From assembly GCA_007126175.1 (NCBI GenBank), contig SLBU01000022.1, forward strand, positions 1-5,905: DNA of 5,905 bases. The letters are read 5' to 3'. Shown here in pieces: positions 1-5,657 of the stretch. Below the pieces are notes generated by a model. The model searched no databases, was not told the DNA's origin, and worked only from the letters and a program-made list of their open reading frames with translations. The DNA is from Kiritimatiellia bacterium (GTDB lineage Bacteria; Verrucomicrobiota; Kiritimatiellia; UBA8416). A program made the position numbers and the translations under genes. Positions within the stretch are counted from its first letter, which is position 1, and the number at the start of each line of letters is the position of its first letter.

Positions 1-174
1 AAAAAAGAACCAGAAACCCCAACCAAAACGACTGGGTCCACGGCGCCCCCGCCGCGCAAATCCAGCCCGTCGCCAGAACCAGTAAAACCCAGCCCACCGG
101 AAAAAGCACAGAAAACACCCCCTGCACAAGCGCAAACGCCCATTGCCGAACCTCCCACGGAACCAGAACCCAAA
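1..174 (+). other. Low-complexity Pro/Lys/Glu linker of IF-2
   Basis: This is the coding sequence upstream of the IF2_N domain. Of the first 60 codons 18 are proline; most of the rest are Lys, Glu, Ala, Thr, Ser and Gln. Such disordered, fast-evolving linkers are usual in the N-terminal part of bacterial IF2. The frame has no stop, so it belongs to infB and is not intergenic. Confidence 0.85.
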
Positions 175-1941
175 ATACTGCGCTTGCGCGGCGGGATCGT
201 CGTGCGCGATCTGGCCGATATGATGCAGATCAAGCCGAACCAAATTGTCGCTGAATTGATGAAGATGAATGTCTTCGCAAACATCAACGCCAAACTCGAC
301 TTCGATGTCGCCGAAAAAGTGGCGGGCCTATTTGGATACGAGGTCGAACACGAGAAGAAGTCGGATGCCTCTGCCGCCATGCCGGAACGCCCGGATCCCG
401 ATGCCCCCATCCAGGATCGCCCGGAAGACCTCGTGCCCCGCCCCCCCGTGGTAACCTTCCTCGGCCACGTCGATCACGGCAAAACATCACTCATGGACCG
501 CATCCGCCAAACCTCGGTCGTCAAAGGCGAAAGCGGGGGTATCACGCAGCATATCGGGGCCTACACGGTCGATGTCGCCGGAAACAGCATTACCTTCCTC
601 GACACCCCGGGACATGCCGCATTTACCGCCATGCGCGCCCGCGGCGCCAACTTAACCGATATCGCCGTGATCATCATCGCAGCCGACGACGGCATCATGC
701 CCCAAACCAAAGAAGCCATTGCACATGCAAAAGCGGCCGATGTCGCCATTATGGTTGCCATCAATAAATGCGACCTACCTGCCGCAAACACGGACCGCGT
801 ACTGCAACAACTCCAAGCCGAAGGACTCTCACCCGAAGACTGGGGTGGCGAAACCATCTGCTGCAAAGTTTCCGCGATGACCGGCGACGGCGTCGAGCAC
901 CTGCTCGAAATGATCCTCCTGCAAGCCGAAGTCCAGGAACTTACCGCCAACCCCAGAAAACCAGCCGTCGGCTTCATCGTGGAAGCCGAAATGCAACCCG
1001 GTATGGGCCCCACCGCCACACTCCTCGTCACTGGTGGCACCCTCAAGGTCGGCGATGCCATTCTCTGTGGTTCCCATTGGGGACGCGTACGCGCCCTCAT
1101 CGACGATCGCGGCAACAAAATCAAAAGTGCAGGACCATCCAAACCCGTGAAATGCCTGGGCCTTTCCGGTGTCCCCGTGGCGGGCGCTGAATTCCATGTG
1201 CTGTCCAATGATCGCGCCGCGAAAAACCGGGCTGCAGAAGTCGCCCTGGAACGCAAAACCGCCTCGCTCGAAGCCCCCCGCAAAGCATCACTCGACGACC
1301 TCTTCGAACACATCAAGGATGGCGAAAAACTCGAACTCGGACTTATCATCAAAGCCGACACCCAAGGCAGCGTTGAAGCCATTGTGCACTCACTCAACGA
1401 AATCAACTCCGACAAGATTTCTGTCCGATTTATTCATTCGGGCACAGGCAACATCACCGCCAACGATATCCTCCTCGCCAGTGCCTCCAATGCCGTCGTC
1501 CTCGGCTTCCACGTCGCCAAGGAAGCCGGCGTCGATGCCGTTGCCAAACGCGAAGGTGTCGAAGTGCGCTTGCATAGCATCATCTACGAACTCATCGATC
1601 AGGTGCGCGACGCCATGATCGGGGTTCTCGGACCACGCCTCGAGGAAGCCAAACGGGGCCAGGCGCAAGTACGCCAAATCTTTGAAGTCGGCAAAGGGCA
1701 CCAGGTCGGCGGCTGCCTCGTACTCAAAGGCACGATCAACATCAAACATCGTGTCCGCGTAAAACGCAAAGCCGATATCCTCTTCGAAGGTTCGCTGCTC
1801 TCTCTCAAACACTTCCAGGACGATGTCAAGGAAGTCCGGGAAGCACAAGAATGCGGACTCCGTGTCAAAGGCTTCTCCGCTCTCGAGGAAGGCGATATCA
1901 TCGAAACCTACGAAATCGAAGAGCATCAGCAAACTCTCTAG
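1..1941 (+). CDS. infB: Translation initiation factor IF-2, 5'-truncated by the window edge
   Basis: GTPase that brings fMet-tRNA to the 30S subunit and promotes subunit joining in the cytoplasm. The frame is open from base 1, so the start lies upstream; 646 codons are visible. Codons 1-58 are a low-complexity Pro/Lys/Glu/Ala linker typical of IF2 N-termini. Codons 59-116 form the IF2_N domain (ILRLRGGIVVRDLADMM onward). The G domain follows with G1 GHVDHGKT (codons 155-162), the switch I motif GGIT (179-182), G3 DTPGH (201-205), G4 NKCD (255-258) and G5 SAMTGDG (291-297). Domain II contains GTLKVGD. The C-terminal part has KADTQGSVEAI and, near the end, the fMet-tRNA-binding C2 barrel with ECGLRVKGF. 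All GTPase motifs are intact. G4 has Cys where many bacteria have Ile or Met. A TTG at 184 lies inside the IF2_N domain and is not the start. rbfA follows after 32 bp. Identification is certain. Confidence 0.98.
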   Translation, partial: KKEPETPTKTTGSTAPPPRKSSPSPEPVKPSPPEKAQKTPPAQAQTPIAEPPTEPEPKILRLRGGIVVRDLADMMQIKPNQIVAELMKMNVFANINAKLDFDVAEKVAGLFGYEVEHEKKSDASAAMPERPDPDAPIQDRPEDLVPRPPVVTFLGHVDHGKTSLMDRIRQTSVVKGESGGITQHIGAYTVDVAGNSITFLDTPGHAAFTAMRARGANLTDIAVIIIAADDGIMPQTKEAIAHAKAADVAIMVAINKCDLPAANTDRVLQQLQAEGLSPEDWGGETICCKVSAMTGDGVEHLLEMILLQAEVQELTANPRKPAVGFIVEAEMQPGMGPTATLLVTGGTLKVGDAILCGSHWGRVRALIDDRGNKIKSAGPSKPVKCLGLSGVPVAGAEFHVLSNDRAAKNRAAEVALERKTASLEAPRKASLDDLFEHIKDGEKLELGLIIKADTQGSVEAIVHSLNEINSDKISVRFIHSGTGNITANDILLASASNAVVLGFHVAKEAGVDAVAKREGVEVRLHSIIYELIDQVRDAMIGVLGPRLEEAKRGQAQVRQIFEVGKGHQVGGCLVLKGTINIKHRVRVKRKADILFEGSLLSLKHFQDDVKEVREAQECGLRVKGFSALEEGDIIETYEIEEHQQTL

Positions 1942-1953
1942 CGCCTGCCCGCA

Positions 1954-1963
1954 GAGGAAAGGA
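1954..1963 (+). promoter_or_regulatory. Ribosome binding site of rbfA
   Basis: The purine stretch GAGGAAAGGA lies in the short infB-rbfA gap and ends 10 bases before the ATG at 1974. It supports that ATG over in-frame codons further upstream, which would overlap infB, and over the ATG at 1986. Confidence 0.7.
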
Positions 1964-1973
1964 ACAGAAGCAG

Positions 1974-2378
1974 ATGGCCGACCGCATGGATAGGATTAAT
2001 GCATTGCTCATGCGCGAAATTGGCGAAGCTTTCTCTCGCCTGATCACCGAGGATGGATTCAACCGCGCCGCTGTTACCCTCACGCGCGTGGAGACCTCGC
2101 GCAATCTACGCACGGCCAAGGTTATGGTCTCCGTTCTGGGCACGACCGCTGAGCAAAACCACGCGATGCAATGCATTCGCAGAGCCCGCCCTATCATCCA
2201 GAAAACCATCAATAGCGACCTTCATATCAAATACACCCCAGTGCTGCACTTCGAACTCGACCACGCACTACAAAAAGGAGATCACGTTCTGGCCGTACTC
2301 GATGAACTCGAACAAAATCAGTCCGCGGCCCACGAATCTCCTGCAAGGGAGCCATCTGACGATGACAGCACAGACTGA
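1974..2378 (+). CDS. rbfA: 30S ribosome-binding factor A (RbfA)
   Basis: Small KH-fold protein that binds the immature 30S subunit near the 5' end of 16S rRNA and helps late processing and cold adaptation. The 134-residue product is of normal family length. Family signatures are the N-terminal helix MDRINALLMREIGEAFSRLI (residues 5-24), VTLTRVETSRNLRTAKVMVSVLG in the first strand-helix unit, and the late segment IKYTPVLHFELDHALQKGDH, matching the usual RxxPxLxFxxD motif. The tail after about residue 115 is hydrophilic and ends acidic (PSDDDSTD); such tails vary. The start is set by the purine-rich site at 1954-1963. The last 17 bases overlap truB, whose ribosome binding site lies within this gene, so the two are probably translationally coupled. 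Confidence 0.95.
   Translation: MADRMDRINALLMREIGEAFSRLITEDGFNRAAVTLTRVETSRNLRTAKVMVSVLGTTAEQNHAMQCIRRARPIIQKTINSDLHIKYTPVLHFELDHALQKGDHVLAVLDELEQNQSAAHESPAREPSDDDSTD
2345..2351 (+). promoter_or_regulatory. Ribosome binding site of truB, inside rbfA
   Basis: AAGGGAG ends 10 bases before the ATG at 2362. It fixes the truB start within the 3' end of rbfA. The open frame continues upstream to 2053, but that upstream part has no TruB similarity and simply shadows rbfA. Confidence 0.7.
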
Positions 2379-3093
2379 CGCACGCTACGATTCCCCCGAC
2401 GCCATCAATGGTGTGCTGCTGGTCGACAAACCGATCGGCCCCACATCACACGACATCGTACACCGCATCCGCAAAACCTTCGGAATTCCCAAAGTCGGCC
2501 ATGGCGGCACCCTCGACCCCATGGCCTCAGGGCTCCTCATCATCCTGCTTGGCAAAGCCACCAAAATCTCCGACCGCTTCCTCGCATCCGACAAAACCTA
2601 TGAAGGCAGCATGACCTTTGGCAGCACCACCGATACCCTTGACGCCATGGGCGAAACCCTCGAAACCAAACCCTGGCAACACATAACTGCCGAAGCCATT
2701 CAACACGAAATGCACCAATGCAGGGGCGACAGCATGCAAATGCCCCCCATGACATCGGCTGTCAAAGTTGCCGGTGTCCCCCTCTACAAACATGCCCGCA
2801 AAGGCAAGACCGTCGAACGTAAAGCACGCCTCATACATGTCTACCGGTTCGATTTGCTCAAATACGAGCCCCCCGTTGCCGATTTCAAGCTTCTCTGCAC
2901 CAAAGGAACCTATGTGCGCGTCCTCGCAGCAGATATTGGACAAGCCCTCAATGCCGGTGCACACCTCTCCCGCTTACGACGTACACGGTCTGGCAAACTA
3001 GACATTCAGGATGCGATTCCCTTTCATCAGCTCGTCGAACTCCCGCGCAACGCCCTGGCAGCTCGCGTTATCCCGACGAAGGACTTCCTATGA
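2362..3093 (+). CDS. truB: tRNA pseudouridine(55) synthase TruB
   Basis: Converts U55 of the tRNA T-loop to pseudouridine. The chosen start gives 243 residues. Motif I runs from GVLLVDKPIGPTSHDIV (residues 17-33) to the catalytic loop HGGTLDPMASGLL, with the nucleophilic Asp at residue 52. KTYEG carries the conserved Tyr80. PPMTSAVKVAGVPLYKHARKG is the conserved region that follows, and TKGTYVRVLAADIG contains the conserved Arg. The protein is about 70 residues shorter than E. coli TruB (314). It ends soon after the RTRSG segment, so the C-terminal PUA-like domain appears to be missing or vestigial, as in short TruB forms of several phyla. It overlaps rbfA by 17 bp and ribF by 4 bp. Function is secure; the lack of PUA is read from length and the absence of recognisable sequence. 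Confidence 0.96.
   Translation: MTAQTDARYDSPDAINGVLLVDKPIGPTSHDIVHRIRKTFGIPKVGHGGTLDPMASGLLIILLGKATKISDRFLASDKTYEGSMTFGSTTDTLDAMGETLETKPWQHITAEAIQHEMHQCRGDSMQMPPMTSAVKVAGVPLYKHARKGKTVERKARLIHVYRFDLLKYEPPVADFKLLCTKGTYVRVLAADIGQALNAGAHLSRLRRTRSGKLDIQDAIPFHQLVELPRNALAARVIPTKDFL
3078..3083 (+). promoter_or_regulatory. Ribosome binding site of ribF, inside truB
   Basis: GAAGGA ends 6 bases before the ATG at 3090, within the last codons of truB. With the ATGA overlap of the truB stop and ribF start, it points to translational coupling. Confidence 0.7.
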
Positions 3094-4079
3094 TCACTAC
3101 CAGTAACCTCAAGGACTTGCAATCTCGCCAGAAGCCCATTGTCCTAGCTGCCGGATTCTTCGATGGCGTCCATATCGGACACCAAAGTGTGATCGGCCAT
3201 GCCATCCAAAGCGCCCGAGCGATCAATGGCGAAGCCTGGGTCATGACCTTTGCCCCCCACCCCATGAAAGTGCTCAAGCCCGAAATGGCCCCCCTCATGG
3301 TCACAGCCCATGAGCACAAACTTGCCCTCATCGAAGCCCATGGTGCCGATGGCACCATCACCCTACCCTTCACACGCGATCTAGCCGCAACCGCCCCTGA
3401 AGAATTTGCCAACTGGCTCTTCCATTGTGCTCCCACCCTCAACCAGGTCGTCGTCGGCGAAAACTGGCGCTTCGGCGCACGCGCAGCCGGTACTCCCGCC
3501 TTACTCGCCGAATTTGGGCGCGATGCCGGCGTATCCGTCCAAACCATGCCCCCCATCCTCTATCAGAACAACCCCGTCTCCAGTACCCGAGTCCGCGAAG
3601 CGATCCAGCATGGCAACCTTGAAACCGCCAAAGCCATGCTCGGACGCCCCCCAGGGGTACTCGGAACCGTCATTCACGGACGCGCCGTCGGGCGCACCCT
3701 CGGATACCCCAGCGCCAACCTCGACCCCCACAACGAAGCCCTGCCCCCACAAGCCATTTATGCCGTTGAAGCACGCATCAACGACCAATTCCATGCCGGT
3801 GCCCTCAGCTATGGAACCCGCCCCACCTTTGATGGCCACGATCCCGCCATCCGCCCCGTCATCGAACTCCATCTCATCGATTTCGACGGAACGCTCTACG
3901 GCAAAAACATCGAAACCTTCCTCCTCAAAAAGCTGCGCGATCAATGGCACTTCGATTCCATCGAAGCCCTCAAAAAACAAATTGCCGAAGACGTCCTGCA
4001 AACCCGCACCATTATCGCGTCCCACGGACTCCCCCCCGAACTCAAAGCCTTCCTCCGCAACGGCTCCCGCCACCTCTAA
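3090..4079 (+). CDS. ribF: Bifunctional riboflavin kinase / FAD synthetase
   Basis: Phosphorylates riboflavin to FMN and adenylylates FMN to FAD. The 329-residue product has the usual two-domain length. The N-terminal FAD synthetase (nucleotidyltransferase) domain has GFFDGVHIGHQ (22-32), FAPHP (54-58), VGENWRFG (122-129, usually VGxDFxFG) and SSTRVRE (164-170). The C-terminal riboflavin kinase domain has GRAVGRTLGYPSANL (197-211), YGTRPTF (241-247), ELHLIDFDGTLYG (259-271, with the conserved Glu259) and LRDQWHF followed by IEALKKQIAED. The usual PTAN motif reads PSAN, so Ser209 replaces Thr; the hydroxyl is kept and activity is likely retained. The ATG at 3090 overlaps the truB stop. In many bacteria rpsO follows; here a sigma factor gene does. 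RibF supplies FMN to enzymes such as PdxH, encoded nearby on the other strand. Confidence 0.97.
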   Translation: MITTSNLKDLQSRQKPIVLAAGFFDGVHIGHQSVIGHAIQSARAINGEAWVMTFAPHPMKVLKPEMAPLMVTAHEHKLALIEAHGADGTITLPFTRDLAATAPEEFANWLFHCAPTLNQVVVGENWRFGARAAGTPALLAEFGRDAGVSVQTMPPILYQNNPVSSTRVREAIQHGNLETAKAMLGRPPGVLGTVIHGRAVGRTLGYPSANLDPHNEALPPQAIYAVEARINDQFHAGALSYGTRPTFDGHDPAIRPVIELHLIDFDGTLYGKNIETFLLKKLRDQWHFDSIEALKKQIAEDVLQTRTIIASHGLPPELKAFLRNGSRHL

Positions 4080-4090
4080 GGACAGAATCC

Positions 4091-4108
4091 CGTGGTCCGT
4101 CAACCACG
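4091..4108 (+). terminator. Short hairpin after ribF, possible weak terminator
   Basis: CGTGGT (4091-4096) and ACCACG (4103-4108) are perfect 6-bp arms around the loop CCGTCA, starting 12 bases after the ribF stop. The following TATTGCTT is only partly T-rich, so this is not a classical intrinsic terminator. Its place between ribF and the AT-rich promoter-like patch fits an operon boundary or an operator site. Function is inferred. Confidence 0.35.
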
Positions 4109-4132
4109 TATTGCTTGATATATTTGCATAAT
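4109..4132 (+). promoter_or_regulatory. Candidate promoter of the sigma/anti-sigma unit
   Basis: This 24-base AT-rich patch stands out in GC-rich surroundings. It contains two -10-like hexamers, TATATT (4119-4124) and CATAAT (4127-4132), each matching TATAAT at five of six positions. Neither has a convincing -35 hexamer at 16-18 bp; TTGCTT and TTGATA are close by but wrongly spaced. The second hexamer would place transcription start near 4139, about 10 bases before the ATG at 4150. Assignment rests on composition and position only. Confidence 0.4.
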
Positions 4133-4149
4133 CCTGCCATGCTGCGAAT

Positions 4150-4737
4150 ATGAAAAAGCAAAGTAAGCTGGCAAACCCACCGACGCCACCGCAAGATTGG
4201 GTCGCGCTCTATGGCGATTACCTCTATCGCTACGCCTTGATGCGCCTTAAAGACCCCGTCAACGCTGAAGATGCCGTCCAGGAAACCTTTCTCGCCGGCA
4301 TCAAGGGACTTGCCCAATTTGATGGACGTGTCGATGTGAAATACTGGCTCCGCGGCATCCTACGAAATAAAATCGTTGACTATATTCGAAAAAGTGTACG
4401 CGAACATCCCGTCGATAACGACGAAGGCCGCGACATCGTAGATAGCTTCTCCTTCAAAATGTTCGGCATTGCTGAACGCACCCCAAAACCTTGGCAATTT
4501 GCCCCCGAACGCGAATTCGAAAAAGGGGAATTCTGGGAGGCATTCCAAAAATGCCTGTCGAAACTCAGCGACACCATGCGCCAGGCATTTGTTCTCAAAA
4601 TGGTCGATGGCATGGACTCGGAATCCGTCTGTAAGGCACTCAACATACAACCGAATAATCTGTGGGTTCTGAATCACAGAGCCCGGGCACAACTCAAGAC
4701 GTGCCTCGAAAGCAATTGGGATCGCGAAGAGGATTAA
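4150..4737 (+). CDS. ECF-like sigma-70 family RNA polymerase sigma factor
   Basis: Alternative sigma factor predicted to direct RNA polymerase to a specific gene set. The 195-residue protein has region 2 at about 16-85 (YGDYLYRYALMRLKDPVNAE, then the core-binding segment DAVQETFLAG, then YWLRGILRNKIVDYIRK) and region 4 at about 128-190 (FWEAFQKCLSKLSDTMRQAF, then a helix-turn-helix ending in LWVLNHRARAQLKTCLESNW). There is no region 1.1 or 3, as in ECF factors. The linker between regions (86-125) is rather long and ends in the PKPWQFAPE area. From memory, the long linker, the WVLxHRARxxLxxCLExxW ending and the small zinc-binding partner gene resemble the family named TIGR02943; I could not test this. 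The ATG at 4150 has no Shine-Dalgarno sequence. The next gene starts directly after the stop. Target genes and signal cannot be read from the sequence. Confidence 0.93.
   Translation: MKKQSKLANPPTPPQDWVALYGDYLYRYALMRLKDPVNAEDAVQETFLAGIKGLAQFDGRVDVKYWLRGILRNKIVDYIRKSVREHPVDNDEGRDIVDSFSFKMFGIAERTPKPWQFAPEREFEKGEFWEAFQKCLSKLSDTMRQAFVLKMVDGMDSESVCKALNIQPNNLWVLNHRARAQLKTCLESNWDREED
4726..4733 (+). promoter_or_regulatory. Ribosome binding site of the ZAS gene
   Basis: GAAGAGGA in the last codons of the sigma gene ends 4 bases before the ATG at 4738. It sets the start of the small protein directly next to the sigma stop codon and implies coupled translation. The sigma gene itself lacks such a site. 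Confidence 0.65.
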
Positions 4738-5001
4738 ATGCTTACTTGCAAACAAGTCTCCAAGGCGCTGGCCGAGCAGGATTATCAGGACATGCCTTTT
4801 TTCAAAAGGCTGGGCCTGCGCATGCATGTCGCCATCTGTATCGTATGCAAAGGCTACAACGGCAACGTCATGCTCTTTCAGGACATGGCCCGCGCCTTCC
4901 GTCGATACGAAGAAAGCCCCCCTAATAAAGTTCCCGCTCCGGAAAAAGCCAGAACCAAGTGGACCGAGACCATCAAAGCCGCAAAACAACATTCAGAATA
5001 G
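4738..5001 (+). CDS. Putative soluble zinc-binding anti-sigma factor (ZAS/zf-HC2-like)
   Basis: An 87-residue protein, probably the partner of the sigma factor encoded just upstream. It contains Cys4, then His30-x3-Cys34-x2-Cys37 (HVAICIVC), the arrangement of zinc-binding anti-sigma domains, with the helical segment MPFFKRLGLRMH before it. A helix with NVMLFQDMARAF follows. The last 30 residues are charged and rich in Lys, Pro, Ala and Glu. No membrane segment or signal peptide is visible, so it should act in the cytoplasm. The immediate stop-start junction (TAA then ATG) suggests near-equal production with the sigma factor. Family knowledge: ZAS proteins bind their sigma factor and release it on a signal, in some cases thiol oxidation. 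Binding, zinc content and signal here are inferred. Some proteins of this type paired with ECF factors have no proven anti-sigma activity. Confidence 0.8.
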   Translation: MLTCKQVSKALAEQDYQDMPFFKRLGLRMHVAICIVCKGYNGNVMLFQDMARAFRRYEESPPNKVPAPEKARTKWTETIKAAKQHSE

Positions 5002-5016
5002 ACGTGCATTGCACGT
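5002..5016. repeat. Perfect 7-bp inverted repeat between convergent genes
   Basis: ACGTGCA-T-TGCACGT is a 15-base near-palindrome beginning directly after the stop codon of the ZAS gene. As RNA it could form a 6-bp stem with a 3-base loop on either strand. No T-run follows. It could be a bidirectional termination or 3'-end stability element, or a protein binding site; the sequence alone does not decide. Confidence 0.5.
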
Positions 5017-5017
5017 G

Positions 5018-5043
5018 CTCACTCAAGGGGCCAAACGAGTGAG
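5018..5043. repeat. Second inverted repeat, overlapping the 3' end of pdxH
   Basis: CTCACTC (5018-5024) and GAGTGAG (5037-5043) are perfect 7-bp arms around a 12-base GC-rich loop. The element overlaps the pdxH stop codon (5023-5025) and its last codons, which encode the conserved RLAP terminus. There is no T-run on either strand, so it is at most an atypical terminator. Part of the symmetry may be chance in coding sequence. Confidence 0.35.
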
Positions 5044-5646
5044 GGTCCAACACGCACCGTCCTTTTCATACAAGGCACGATCATGTAGACGATCCTGGCC
5101 CCCCTGCCAGAACTCGACGCGCAGCGGTTCCAGCAAATACCCCCCCCAAAAGGGCGGACAGGCAACCGGTTTGCCGGAAAACGCCTTCTCAATCGCTGCA
5201 TAACGCTGTCGCAAAGATGCAAGATCCCCAATGGTTTGACTTTGAGGCGAACTCCACGCCCCCAGTTGACTCCCGCGGGGGCGCCCCGCAAAATAGGCAT
5301 CAGACGCCGCCCGTGACAAACGCGCCACACGCCCCTCCATCCGCACTTGACGCACTTGGCTCGGCCACCAGAACACTGCCGCAAACACAGGATTTTCATC
5401 AAATATCTGCCCCTTGCGACTCTCGTAGTTGGTAAAGAACTGAATACCGTCCTCCCCGAAACCACGCATCAGCACGGTCCGGGCCGAAGGCATGCCATCC
5501 TTCGTCGCGCAAGCAAGTTGCATCGCCGCGCCATGCCAAGGCTCGGTCTCTGCCGCTGCCCCATGCCAACGGCCAAACAAATCCATCGGTTGCCCCGGCA
5601 GGCTATCCCAATCCAACCGCTCCGCATGCCACTGTAAATCCGCCAT
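5023..5646 (-). CDS. pdxH: Pyridoxamine/pyridoxine 5'-phosphate oxidase
   Basis: FMN-dependent oxidase that makes pyridoxal 5'-phosphate from PNP or PMP, in synthesis and salvage of vitamin B6. The 207-residue product has the normal family length (E. coli 218). Motifs in order are PSARTVLMRG (53-62) and FFTNYESRKG (70-79) for FMN contact, FWWPSQVRQVRMEG (92-105), GRPRGSQLGAWSSPQS (121-136), PPFWGGY (164-170), EFWQGGQDRLHDR (178-190) and the C-terminal RLAP. Arg186 and His188 in RLHDR match the E. coli active-site Arg197 and His199. The ATG is at 5646, 9 bp after the xseB stop, with AGGG (complement of 5654-5657) overlapping that stop as ribosome binding site. The WGGY codons form a run of eight G on the coding strand. 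It converges with the ZAS gene across a 21-bp gap. Confidence 0.97.
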   Translation of the reverse strand: MADLQWHAERLDWDSLPGQPMDLFGRWHGAAAETEPWHGAAMQLACATKDGMPSARTVLMRGFGEDGIQFFTNYESRKGQIFDENPVFAAVFWWPSQVRQVRMEGRVARLSRAASDAYFAGRPRGSQLGAWSSPQSQTIGDLASLRQRYAAIEKAFSGKPVACPPFWGGYLLEPLRVEFWQGGQDRLHDRALYEKDGACWTLTRLAP

Positions 5647-5653
5647 ATCAGCA

Positions 5654-5657
5654 CCCT
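5654..5657 (-). promoter_or_regulatory. Ribosome binding site of pdxH, overlapping the xseB stop
   Basis: On the minus strand the sequence around the xseB stop reads TAGGGTGCTGATATG. AGGG lies 7 bases before the pdxH ATG and shares bases with the TAG stop of xseB, which suggests coupled translation. Confidence 0.55.

Noticed and set aside
184..186. TTG as the start codon of infB
   Set aside because: The frame is open upstream to base 1, the IF2_N domain begins a few codons before this TTG, and the upstream residues are a typical IF2 linker.
561..1415. A 284-codon open frame on the minus strand opposite infB
   Set aside because: It lies wholly antisense to conserved IF2 coding sequence, has Ser/Ala/Arg-rich composition with no recognisable domain, and is explained by the strong C/G third-position bias of infB.
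2053..2361. N-terminal extension of truB overlapping rbfA
   Set aside because: The extension has no TruB similarity, shadows rbfA codons, and the ATG at 2362 has a good ribosome binding site at the usual distance.
3080..3100. Possible FMN riboswitch controlling ribF
   Set aside because: ribF overlaps truB by 4 bp, leaving no untranslated leader in which a riboswitch could fold.
3501..4103. A 200-codon Gly/Glu-rich minus-strand open frame opposite ribF
   Set aside because: It is the complement of highly conserved riboflavin kinase codons, with low-complexity composition and no domain.
4119..4126. TATATTTG matching the Bacteroidetes -7 promoter element TAnnTTTG
   Set aside because: No TTTG/TTG -33 element lies at the needed distance upstream, and nothing else in the window points to Bacteroidetes, so the match is probably chance.
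4360..4992. A 210-codon minus-strand open frame opposite the sigma and ZAS genes
   Set aside because: Both + strand genes have clear family motifs across this stretch. The antisense product shows no motif and is a codon-bias shadow.
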